A stretch of 64,000 nt of DNA from Humulus lupulus (lineage: Eukaryota; Streptophyta; Magnoliopsida; Rosales; Cannabaceae): positions 200,007,481 through 200,071,480 of the forward strand of contig NC_084798.1 of NCBI RefSeq assembly GCF_963169125.1. Reading direction: 5' to 3'. Position numbers and translations under genes: made by a program. Shown here piece by piece: positions 21,278 through 31,557 of this stretch. The first letter of the stretch is position 1. The number at the start of each line of letters is the position of its first letter. The notes beneath the pieces are model-generated. The model did not search any database and was not told the origin of the DNA. It worked only from the letters and a program-made list of their open reading frames with translations.

Positions 21278-22174
21278 ATAACTCTGCCCCAACCAGTCCA
21301 TCCTCGCTCTTTGCTTCCAATATATCTCATCCATGGTGGTAAGTTTGGATAGTTATTTGTTAAGGCTTCTAAAATGCAGGACATTTTCTTCACTAGGAGT
21401 AGACTTGTAACGCTATCCTAGCTCCTCCCATACACGGTTTATACAACTAAGAAGGTGCCCAAATTTCTTTTCTTCCACCCATATAGCGAGGTCGCACATT
21501 TCTTAAGACAACAAATAAAGGATGACGACTTCCCCAACGCATTGACATTGGACAATGCCTCATTCACTACTTAGATATAACTATCATCCTGAAACCATCC
21601 CGGCTCAAAGCGAAACCCTTTACCTCGTTCCACACCCCCGTTCTGCCGTATATTAGGACACAAGTCAAGTTGCACCGCTCGGTGGTCCGAACCCTAATAT
21701 TCAAGGTGGGAGATCCTATAGTTCAGAAAGACCGAACACCATGAAGGCGATGCTATGCCTCTATTGAACCGTTCCTGTAAATTTGAATTGTCCATTCACC
21801 CATTATTCCATGTAAAAGGGTCTCTAACAAACCCCAAATCGCTGAGAGTGCAGTCATAAAATACATATCTAAATTTGAGCATAGAGTTGGTACTTTTATT
21901 CGATCCACCTTACTTCTCACCCATACTCAAGATAACATTGAAATCTCCTACAAGACACCATGGAAGGGAGGACATCCCTAAAAGCGTCCTAATGAACTGC
22001 CAAGTATCCCTCCTTCGGGATCCTACCAGATTACCATAAACTCCCGAGAACCACCTTCTCAAACAATTCTCATAAGAAATCCAACAATCAATGTGACCCT
22101 TGGAATATCTTTAAATGTCTACCACCACATAAGAATCCCAACATAGAATAAGAACTCTGCTATGACCTTCACAG
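21278..22174 (-). pseudogene. LINE ORF2 endonuclease and linker (broken)
   Basis: Minus-strand frames give 'VVVDI', 'YSKGHID', 'LPWCLVGDFNVIL' (catalytic Asp/Asn motif 'GDFN'), 'DCTLSDLGFVRDPFTWNN' and 'GSDHRAVQ' (the SDH motif). Together these are the APE-type endonuclease that nicks the target DNA in L1 elements. The linker toward RT ends with 'YWKQRARMDWLGQS', whose continuation lies beyond the Copia insertion at 9214. The first part of the endonuclease is missing at 22174. Several stops are present. Confidence 0.8.
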
Positions 22175-22320
22175 TGTTGGTAACTGGTTTACCATGTGCA
22201 CAGTGGAAAGCACGAGGTGTTGGGCCTTGAGATTTCAAAAAAGAAATTATTTAAACAAACTTTAAATAATTAGATCCATTAACATGCAAAACATTAACCA
22301 TAGAGAAATAAAAAGATGAT

Positions 22321-23113
22321 TGTTGACACGGTTTTTTGCCAACAGTGTATTACGTAATTAGCTGAGATAGATATGTGCTTAATGATAAACCGTAATAAGG
22401 AAAATAACACTTAGAAATGCTAGAAACAAAATAAAAAGAACACTCATTCCTTTTTACGTGGTTCAGAGGTTAAAATCCCCCTAGTCCACGAGTCTGTATT
22501 AATACTGTATATCTCTCTATATTTTGACAGAGTATTTGCATTATAGAGAAAAAACCCAACCCTTTACCCTATCCAAGATCTTGGTATTTATAGAAAAATA
22601 AGTCATGGGTAAGCGTTGGGGCCATCATGTGAATCTAAATCCCTCATGTGACCTGTCTTGCACTAATGATGAATATTACAATTTATATTAAGGTATGGTC
22701 TAATCATTAGGTAAAACTGATCATGGGTCATTTGGAATAATCAGACATGTGATGTCTGATCATGCACGTTTATGTTACGTGTCCGAGAATTCAGGGATAA
22801 ACTGACATGTGATGTCTAATCACGCACGTTTATATATAACGTCTCCAGGTTTATAAAGGTCCTTGGAAATGGCAGATCTCTAACGTACCCCAACCTGAAC
22901 ATAGTGCCAGTTCGCGTCTCGGACGCTATGCTTCATATGTACCTCCAGCTCGTGTCTTATTGCTTCGTATTTATCAGCACGTGTTATTTACCTGGGGAGT
23001 CGCACTACCTTCGCAGAGGAAAAATGAACTTGTGGATCATCTAGTACTGTTCTTGGCTAGCCACCTGTACTCGAGCTACCTAAAAGACCCGGGCTGGAAT
23101 ACCAGGATGTACA
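22321..23113 (-). repeat. Tat element 3' LTR (793 bp)
   Basis: On the plus strand it runs TGTTGACACGG...GGATGTACA. It matches 34065-35018 with scattered mismatches, roughly a dozen in the first 185 bases by eye. It lacks the 161-bp duplication of the other LTR. Confidence 0.9.
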
Positions 23114-23123
23114 TTTTCCCCCC
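23114..23123 (-). promoter_or_regulatory. Polypurine tract of the Tat element
   Basis: The minus strand reads GGGGGGAAAA directly before the 3' LTR (which begins TGTACATCC in that orientation). It is the expected primer site for plus-strand DNA synthesis. Confidence 0.8.
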
Positions 23124-23225
23124 AAGTCCCTGTCCGTGTCTTATGACGTCACTTTCTTACTGACACGGTGGGGGCTTTTAAACTTTTGTCGCGATTACCC
23201 AGGTTCGGCACTACTTAAGTACGGG

Positions 23226-23388
23226 ACACGTGGAACGCCGTAATTGGTGTCTGTTCAGGTTTCGAGGATTGCATTAAATGGCCTGGCCAACTTTTTGCCA
23301 CCGTTTAATCTTTCAAAACATGATCCTCGTATCCTGGATCAGCTTGATCAGACGGTCCACGTCTCTTTATGCCTTTTACGTATAAATA
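23226..23388 (+). promoter_or_regulatory. Candidate plus-strand promoter for the antisense ORF: G-box and TATA box
   Basis: A G-box/ABRE-like ACACGTGG lies at 23226-23233. A canonical TATAAATAGG (TATA at 23381-23388) follows, after tttacg. It lies outside the LTR, on the strand opposite to pol, about 760 bp upstream of the antisense ORF start. A splice acceptor-like TTTACTAG directly precedes the ORF start region (24139-24140), so the leader may contain an intron. Confidence 0.55.
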
Positions 23389-24148
23389 GGGTTGACAATT
23401 TCCAGGATTCACCACCTTTCATTCGAAATTTTTCTACATTTTCTCTCTTCTGCATCTCCAAAACCTTCTTCCTTTTCAGAGAAAATCCCAAAATCCCCTG
23501 TCGCCAAACTTTCAGAAATCTAGTCACTCAGGATTTTTCCAGGAACTCTTCCCTACGACATCTACTTCTTTTGCTGAAGAATATGCTATAAGTTTTCTGG
23601 TTTTGCCGAGACTTTGCTTTTACTGGTTTTCGTGTGTTTCTCTTCTTCCTTTTTTTTTTATCATGCTAATCCGCACTTCACCGTAGTCAACATTAGGTTG
23701 CTCCCCAAATGTTTTTGCCACATAGGCTTCGAATTAGGTTGATTGAGTAGGCCCTAAAATATCCCTAGGATTGTGATGTTCATAAACTGGGTAATTTTTG
23801 GGTGATCCCTGGGTAATTTTAGGAAATACCCATTTGGTATATAGAAGATCAAAGGTTTTTAGGGCTTGAAACTAGGTTGCTTAAGGGCTACGCTTCTAGG
23901 GTGGTATTGGCCCAAACCGCCCCTCAAGAAAAGCAGTGGCCTAATCGTCTAACATGCGAATCCCCAAATATCAGGGGTTTGTTGGGAAACCTAGGCGCGT
24001 AGCATAGGCAGCGCGCGGCCATCACACCGTGGGCTAAGATTACCTCAGCTTGCGGACTAAAAACCTTAGCCTTCCTGCTTTCATGCCTTTATATAAATTC
24101 TAGGTCGCCTACTAAGTGATTCACCGTTCTTGTTTACTAGGCAATCTA

Positions 24149-26847
24149 ATGGCGCCCAAGAAGAGTGTATCCAAGAAGAGTGCAACTGGCTCGTCGTCCC
24201 AACAAGCCAACAAGGGAAAGGAGGTTGCACAAGAATCCCCTATCCCTCAGTTCGACCCTGCGGTGGAGAAGGAGGTCGTGGTCGGACCTGATGCCTACTT
24301 CGAGGCAGAGAGGATAGTTTCCAAGATCACGACCCAAGGAAGGGTCAACATTGAGGTCGGGACTGGCGTCCTCATCACCCGACCTCCCTTTGAAGGGGAG
24401 AGGAGCTGCGCACCACCCCAGGATGATTTCGCGGCCTGGAGCGATGAGCACTTAAAGGCAGGGGCCTTCCTCCCCCTCGACCAATACTTCATCGACTTCC
24501 TCAACTACGTGAAGTTGGCTCCGTTTCAACTCCCCCCGAACTCGTACTGACTACTAGCGGGGTTGAAATACCTCTTCCTGAAGCAGATGTGGGAGGTCCC
24601 CACTCCTACAGATATCCTATATTTCTTATGCCTCAAGGCCAGCCTGGATCAAAAGAGGTAAGGTGACGGGTTTTATTATTTGACCCGATTCCCAAACTCG
24701 CCCGCAATCATCGAGCTGCTCAGCCATCCCAACGACTATAAGGATCAATTCTTCATGTCGAATGGGTTTCGCAACTGCGAACATCAATACTTCAACCATC
24801 CTCATAAGTCTTCTTTCCTTTCTTAGCTCATGAATTTATTCTCTTCATGTCTAGAGTCTTCTCGCGTGTATACTAACTGAGTAGTATCTTCGTGCAACCA
24901 TTTTTGCGAGGACGGACAAATCTGTGACTCTCGGGGGTCAATATGATACCCTAGCGGGGCTTCCGCCTAGCGAGAAGGATTACGGCCAGCTCGTGTCCGA
25001 TGACACGATGTTGGCGTGTAATTTAATTACCGAAGGCCAGACTCTGGCTTTGAGAAGGACTCGGGCTAACTTCCTGATAGTCCGCGAGCTAGTGCTTGTC
25101 CCTGAGGGGGTTGCTAAAGCCGACGGAGGCAAAGAGGAAGAAGAAGACTAGGTACCCCTCGTTCGGAAGAGGCGAACTCCAGAGGGTGCTCGGGACCATG
25201 ATGTAGAGTGAGCTTCATCGGGGGAAGCAACCAGCCCCTCCGGCCAAGGTAACCCATACCCCTTTAGGGATTTAGATAGGGCAGTCGCAGACCTTAGGCT
25301 AGTTAGGTTTAACACAAACCAGCTCGTACATTGCCACCCTAATGACCCCGACCATAACATAACGTTGCTCCAGTGCGTGGATCATTTAGTGTTACGCCAC
25401 GACATGGGCCATCATAAAGGAACTATAGTAGTAGATAATACCATATCCTTTAGGTCAACCCTTTTTGAAGAGTACGAGACCAATCTTAGGTCATGGCCCT
25501 CCCTTCTCCAAGGTGTCTTTGCCCCTGGACTTAGGCAATACGTGGAGGAGTCCAGCCCCGAGGTAGAACCTGAGCCTGAACCTCCTCTAATCAGAGAAGT
25601 CATAGACTTTAGGCTCCCTTTCTCCTATAGCGGTTCCAAGGCTAGAGGTCGTGGCAATAGACTCCTCCTCTAGCTCGGAGGGTAGGACTTTTTGTAATAT
25701 CCTATATATGCATACATATTTTATGTAGACTGATGATTTTGTAAGTATACTAATGTCCTTTCCATTCTTTTTCAGGCGAGGAGATGGCACAATCCAAGGT
25801 CCCTGACATCCGCGCGCTCTTCTAGGAAGGGAAATCCAGCTCCGGGCCACTCGTAAAGAAACCCCGGCCTACACCAAAGAAGGCGCCTCCTGCTGCTGCG
25901 ACTACCTCCAAATCCCCGGCTAAGGGGAAGGGCTAGAGCTCGACAGCTCTGGCTGCTGCAGCCTAGGAAAAAAGGGTTGCGCCTCCACCTCCTCCTCGGT
26001 CTCCCCCTGCCCCTACCCAGGATCAGGCAGCGTCAGTTGATCCCCCAACTCCCATTGTCCTCGCCGCCACCGTACGCATCCCAGTCGACGCCCAGGACCT
26101 GGAGAAGATCCCAGACACCTTTCGGGGGACTATCTATGAGACAGCACACCATACGGTGGAGCATTTTTACAAAGTCAATCCAAGGGATCTGAGGGTGATC
26201 GAGAAAAGGAGCCCAGAGAACGTCATGGAATCCGCGATGGGGATGAACCTTACAGTAAGCTAACTTTCCTTAGCTAAATATACTATCTTGATTTTTTCCT
26301 AGCGCGTGTCTAACTTGCTTCATTACTTTTTGCAGGCGGTCTTGGCTCAGCACTGAGGTCCAGGGCAAGGAACGAAAAGCTCAAGGCCGCCCAGGCCGCT
26401 CTGGCTGCCGCCCAAACTGCCCTCGCGATTGCTCAACAAGGTGAATTGGGTGCCAAGGCTGTCCTAACAACGACTCAAGAGGGCGAGCAGGCTACTAAGG
26501 CTGCCCTAACTGCGGCTCAAGAGGGCGAGCGATCTGCGAAGGCTTCTTTGGTTGCTCTTCAAACTGAGCTCGCGGAGGCCAAGGCCAAACAGCTGGAGTT
26601 CGAGGCTGCTACTAAGGAGGAAAAGATGTCCTTGATCTCCTCCATGGAGATTATGCTCTATCATTGTTGGGCCTTCAACCAGGACGAGAAATTCTCCTTC
26701 CTGGCCTCTGAAGTGTGGGAGCCTTACCTTGAGAAGTTCAAGGCTTGGCTTCAACAAGAGCTGTTGTCCGAGATCGGGGAGGCCTCCACCACTGGCGAGC
26801 AGGAGATCGAGGAGGTGACGTCCTCAGAGCACCATGGAGGGTCCTAA
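24149..26847 (+). pseudogene. Antisense ORF of the Tat element (plant mobile-domain-like plus coiled coil), broken
   Basis: It opens at ATG 24149 ('MAPKKSVSKKSA', a basic Ser-rich start). 'GTGVLITRPPFEGERSCAPP' and 'LPLDQYFIDFLNYVKLAPFQ' resemble the 'putative gypsy-type transposon' domain found in plant Tat-like elements. A stop at 24548 interrupts it. Related coding continues through 24560-24800. A likely intron (about 24806-24905) leads into 24908-25151 and on to 25670 with 'FARTDKSVTLGGQYDTLAGL'. Proline-rich sequence follows, and then an Ala/Glu-rich repeat and coiled coil (26446-26847) with 'AAQEGE' repeats. The function of such antisense ORFs is unknown. GC content is higher than in the neighbouring DNA. 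The stops suggest it is dead here. Confidence 0.65.
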
Positions 26848-27688
26848 TTTTCTTTTGTCTTTGCTTATCTTACATATTTTTTGATTTTGTAGACATTTGC
26901 CATTTTCGGCTTGGTACGAGGTTATTCTCCTTGAGACAATTTATTTATAATTCCAGTATCTACTTTTTTATCTATTCCTTGATTTTTTCTTATGTTCATG
27001 ACTTGTACATTAAAAATCTTAGGCAGCGACTCATAGGTTGAGATAGATACTTTAATTTTGGTTGTAACCAAAATTGATGCTGATTTATATCCTACTTGTT
27101 AAGTATCAGGCCTTGGACCCGGTTGTATCCAGGATTTTGAATATTCTAAACTTAGTTTTTGTTAGGTTTTATTGTTATTCCGAGCTTCTGAGGAAGCCAC
27201 TGGATCTTAAATTTTGCTAACTTCCAAGTTTCAGACCTGGTTGTACCCAGGATATTTAATTAAAACTTAGTTCGTGTTAGGTTTATCGACACCTCGCATT
27301 TTTTCAGAAAAAACACTTGGTTAATCAATTTTACTAACTTCCAAATTTCGGACCTGGCTGTATCCAGGATATTTTTTGGACCTGGTTATATCCAGGGTTT
27401 TTGATGATTTAAAACTTAGTTCATGCTAGATCTATTGACACCTCGCGTTTTTTAGGAAAAACACTAGTTAATCAATTTATCTAGCTTCCAAGTTTTAATC
27501 CCCTTCTCGGGTTATATGCCCTCCAAGTAATCAGAAAGTGAACTTTCTTGGTTGCTTTGGACAAACGCCATCATCCGAACTAACACATACATGAAACCAT
27601 ATGAAAATACAAGAAATACAAAATGATTCTTTTATTTCTTAAATTAAACGGCTTTTATAACTAAGCCTTACATAGACGAGTGGTATGA
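26848..27688. other. Tat element spacer between antisense ORF and integrase
   Basis: No gene is seen. It contains four imperfect repeats around 27110, 27235, 27355 and 27385 built from 'ggacctggttgtatccaggat', spaced irregularly within about 300 bp. The two ORFs converge on this stretch, so it could hold their 3' ends. Confidence 0.5.
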
Positions 27689-28790
27689 TCATTGATAATA
27701 CTTCTTTAGGTGCATAGCATTCCAGGTCCGTGGGACTGTTTCTCCATTAAGCCGAGCCAATTTGAAGGTTCCCTCACGTACGACCTCCATTATTTGATAG
27801 GGTCCTTCCTAGCTCAGACCCAAAGCACCATCTTTGGGGTCCTTGCTGGCCAAAAAGACCCTTTCGGAGTATTAGGTCGCCTAAACCAAAGATACACCTC
27901 CTGACCTTTGAATTAAAATAACGAGTGATTTTTTGCTAGTAATGCACAAGCTGTAGCTGCGAATTCTCTCATTTTTCATCAATTAGGTCGAGGGACGCGC
28001 TGAGAAATTCATCATTTCGCTCCTGGTTGAAGGTTTGGAGTCTGTTCGTGGTTATCCTTGTTTTGACGGGAAGGACGGCCTCACTTCTAAAAGTCAGGGA
28101 GAAAGGGGTGTGCTCCGTAGACGTTCGGTGGGAGGTTCGCTATGCCCATAGTACCTGCGGGAGCTGCTCGGGCCAGACTCCCTTGGCCTTGTCTAACCTT
28201 TTCTTAAGGCTTGCTTTGAGTGTCTTATTCACGGCCTCGACCTGCTCATTGGCTTGTGGGTAGGCCACCGAAGAGAAACTTTTAAGAATGGCATGCCTCT
28301 CACAGAATTTGGTGAAGAGATCGCTATTGAACTGAGTTCCATTATCCGATACAATCTTCTTTGGCAGCTCGAATCGGGAAACAATACTCTTGACTACAAA
28401 GTCGAGGACTCTTTTTTAGGTGATTGTTGCCAGGGGCTTCGCTTCTGCCCACTTCGTGAAATAATAAATGGCCACCACCACATAGCAAAGTCCTCATTTT
28501 CCCATGGGCAGAGCTCCAATTAAATCGATTCCCCATACCACGAATGGCCATTGTGATGAGCTCATTTTCAGTTCGACTGGTAGAGCTCAGGCGACTGTGG
28601 CAAACTGCTGGCACTTGTCACACTTTCGGACATAGGAGATGGAATCCTTTGATAAAGTGGGCCAGTAATATCCATGCCTTAATATTTTTAAGGCCAAGTT
28701 TTGCCCCCTAGTGTGATCCCCACAGCCTTCATGCACCTCCTCCAAAATAGTTTTGGCCTCCTCTGGCAGAATACATTATAGAAGGGGCAA
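27689..28790 (-). pseudogene. Tat element integrase (broken)
   Basis: Minus-strand frames give the zinc region ('EEVHEGCGDHTRG', 'RHGYYWPT', 'CDKCQQFA'), then the catalytic core: 'VWGIDLIGALP', 'KIVSDNGTQFNSDLF' and 'YPQANEQVEAVNKTLK', which hold the D, D and E residues. The C-terminal end reads 'PRTWNAMHLKKYYQ' and stops at 27689-27691, which is a common ending in Tat integrases. Several stops and frameshifts separate these blocks. The protein would insert element cDNA into the chromosome. Confidence 0.8.
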
Positions 28791-29555
28791 GGAATGGCCA
28801 CGTCGGTATAGCGTCCCATCCATAATTGCATACCTTGGAGCTTGATAGCGTATCCTCCTCACGTTTTGTCTCTCATCAGGCAACTTCCCTGTTGTGAGAT
28901 ACTCTATTATAGGAGTCATCCAGGTTGGTCTGGTATCGATCATCTCGACATCCATCGTGCTTTCTGCCACGCTTGGACTTTCCAAGAATTCCACTGGTAC
29001 TATGCTCAGAGTCTCGGCTTCCTTGGAGGTGGCGAGTCTCGCCAAAGCTTCAGCATTGGCGTTCTGTTCGTGAGGGATCTGCTCAACTAGGCCATATTCA
29101 AATTCTGATAGCTCCTTCTTCACTTTGGATAGGTAAGCCGCCATTTTGGCCCCCCGCACTTGGTATTCCCCAGACACTTGGTTTACCATCAGCTGGGAAT
29201 CACTATAACACTGGACGGCCCTGGCCTTCAGTTCCTTCGCCACTATGAGCCCAACCAATAAGGCTTCGTATTTAGCTTCGTTGTTGGATGCCTCGAACCC
29301 GAACCGTAGTGCGGAGTGGAACCGGTGCTCTTCTGGAGAGATCAAAATGATCCTAGCTCTGGACCTGTATTCGTTAGATGAACCATCCACATAAATTCTC
29401 CACAATGCCTGTACTGGTTCTCTCAAAGGCTCATTCTGGAATCTAGTGTATTCAGCCATGAAATCAGCCAGGGCTTGGCTTTTGATCGTAGTCAGTGGTA
29501 TGTATAGTATTTTGAACTGGCTGAGCTTGATTGCCCATTTCAAAAGACGTCCCAA
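28776..29555 (-). pseudogene. Tat element second RNase H (archaeal-type) and linker to integrase
   Basis: 260 codons are open. 'WRIYVDGSSNE' carries the first catalytic Asp. 'SNNEAKYEALLVGL' carries the Glu. 'VQCYSDSQLMVNQVSGEYQV' carries the next Asp. 'EQNANAEALARLA' stands where the final catalytic Asp (usually NxxADALA) is expected; here it reads AEALA, so Asp is replaced by Glu. This is the extra RNase H gained by the Tat group after the ordinary one. The frame ends in 'YAIMDGTLYRRGHSLPLL', just before the integrase zinc region. Confidence 0.85.
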
Positions 29556-29570
29556 TGCCTCAGGTTTCTG

Positions 29571-29774
29571 CTATATTTGCCTTAAAGGTTGATCGGTCAT
29601 GATGTGGATTGAATGGGATTGGAAATACGACCTAAGCTTCCTGGAGGCCGTAATAAGGTAGAACACCATTTTTTCCATTAAGGAATACCGTGATTCAGCT
29701 CCAAGAAGTCTTTTGCTTATATAATATATCGATTTTTGAACTCGGTCCTCTTCCCGGACCAGCACGACACTCAT
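29571..29774 (-). pseudogene. Tat element first RNase H (Gypsy type)
   Basis: 'MSVVLVREEDRVQKSIYYIS', 'YSLMEKMVFYLITASRKLRS' and 'HIMTDQPLRQI' match the ordinary Gypsy RNase H that follows RT, here seen only in its C-terminal two thirds. It is separated by a stop from the second RNase H. Confidence 0.8.
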
Positions 29775-29877
29775 TTTCCGTAACAGCTAAATAAAGAAAA
29801 AGGGGCTCCCCCGCCGTGGGTTTAGACAATACTAGTGGCTCAGCCAAATGTGTTTTTAGATCGAGAAATGCATGCTC

Positions 29878-30620
29878 TCACTCCTCAGTCCATTCAAACT
29901 TTTTATTTCCCCGGAGCAAGTTAAAGAATGGCAAACACTTGTCAGTGGACTTGGAAATGAACCGATTAAGGGCTGCCACTTTTCCAGTCAGGCTCTGGAC
30001 ATCTTTACGTGACATGGGCGAAGGTATTTCTAGTAGCAATCTAATTTTATTAGGGTTCGCCTCTATCCCTCTAGTATTGACTATAAATCCCAGAAATTTT
30101 CCTGATGCCACTCCGAAAGTACACTTATGGGGATTTAACCTCATGCTATACCTCCTTAAGATCTCAAAACATTCCTTCAGATCGGGAACATGGTTATCGT
30201 CAGTTTTACACTTGACATGCATGTCATCAACGTACACTTCCATGTTTTTCTCGATCTGATCAGCGAACATTCTGTTGACCAATTGCTGGTAGGTAGCCCC
30301 AGTGTTCTTCAGACCGAAGGGCATGACCTTATAGCAGTAAACATGTGTTGGAGTCATAAAGCTAGTATGTTCTTAGTCTGCGGGGTTCATCGCGATCTGG
30401 TTATATCCAGAATATGCATCCATGAAGGACATGAGCTCGTGCCCCGCAGTGGCATCAACCAACTGATCAATCCTTGGTAATGGGAAGCAATCCTTGGGAC
30501 ACGTTTTGTTTAAGTTGGAGAAGTTGATGCAAGTCTGCCACTTTCCATTTGCTTTGGGACCAGGACAGGATTCACAACCCAGATCGGGTATTTAGCCTCG
30601 CAAATAAATCCACATTTTAA
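29878..30620 (-). pseudogene. Tat element reverse transcriptase
   Basis: Blocks in order are 'VLVPKANGKWQ', 'FMDAYSGYNQIAMNP', 'CYKVMPFGLKNTGATYQQLV', the catalytic 'VYVDDMHVK' and 'LNPHKCTFGVASGKFLGF'. The region 30357-29878 is one open frame with the YVDD box intact; upstream parts need frame changes. The 'MPFGLKN(T/A)GATYQ' wording is typical for Tat-lineage RT. Confidence 0.88.
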
Positions 30621-30623
30621 TAC

Positions 30624-31196
30624 TCAAGCTACTTCTTCTTCCAGGGCCTCAGCTCGGGTTGTACCCAGACGCCTCTGTTTCTGGGATTTCGCAGGCACGC
30701 TTTTATCCAAGTTCATGGTATGCATGACCACACTCGGACTTATCTCTAGCATGTCTTCATGAGACCAGGCAAATACATCTAGATTTTCTTGTAAAAAATT
30801 TATCAGCTCTGCTTTCCTTTTGTCACCGAGATTTTTCCCGAGCTTAACGATTTTTGAAGCATCTCTGGGATCAATGTTTACTTCTTCGAGCTCTTCGATG
30901 GCTTGGAGCTCATATTTATCTTCACCTACTCGTGGATCGATATCATCACTCGGGGTAATATCCTTACCACCGACTTTCTGAGGTTCTTCCATTCCAAGAG
31001 CAGTTCCTACTTCATGGGATTCCTTGCCTTCATCCTGTACGGCCATTTTTTGTTGCCCGTGTTGTGATTTTCCCTTCATGGAAATGTTGTAGCATTCGCT
31101 GGTAGCAAGCTGATCACCTCGAACAGTACATATTCCCGTAGAGGAGGGGAATTTGATCACAAGGTGGCGGACAGATGTTATGGCTTTGAATGCCAT
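30624..31196 (-). pseudogene. Tat element protease-RT linker
   Basis: 190 codons are open, largely acidic. The last part, 'DPRDASKIVKLGKNLGDKRK' and 'FLQENLDVFAWSHEDMLEIS', is the conserved lead-in to Tat-type RT. It links the protease (31114-31557) to RT with a frame change at each end. Confidence 0.7.
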
Positions 31197-31557
31197 CAGT
31201 GTAGGTCGCCCTAAGAATGATTGCAGTCGGACAATCGACTACCACAAACTTGAGAAGCTTGGAAATAGTTCGTGGTCCTTCACCCAAGGTTATCACTAAC
31301 TCGATGGTTCTGATGGCGGCCGATCCCTCTCCGGAAAACCCATATAGCCTCTTGGAGGTTGTTTTCAGCTCGGTCACCGACAATCCCATTTTCTCCAGTG
31401 TGGACCTGAATAATAGGTTTACAGAACTCCCATTATCCACTAGTGTCCTCTTAAATCTCCAATTGGCGAGCTGGACGGCTATGACTAGAGGATCGTTATG
31501 CGGGAATTTGACATGATTAGCATCTTCTTTAGTAAAACTGATTGGTTGTTTCTCCAA
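31114..31557 (-). pseudogene. Tat element aspartic protease
   Basis: The active-site block is 'RTLVDNGSSVNLLF', where most Gypsy proteases have D[ST]G and this one reads DNGSS. A second block, 'VVVDCPTAIILRATY', is in the expected place for the flap and ILG region. 148 codons are open. It overlaps the 3' end of the gag frame (31485-32123), consistent with a gag-pol arrangement. Confidence 0.8.
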
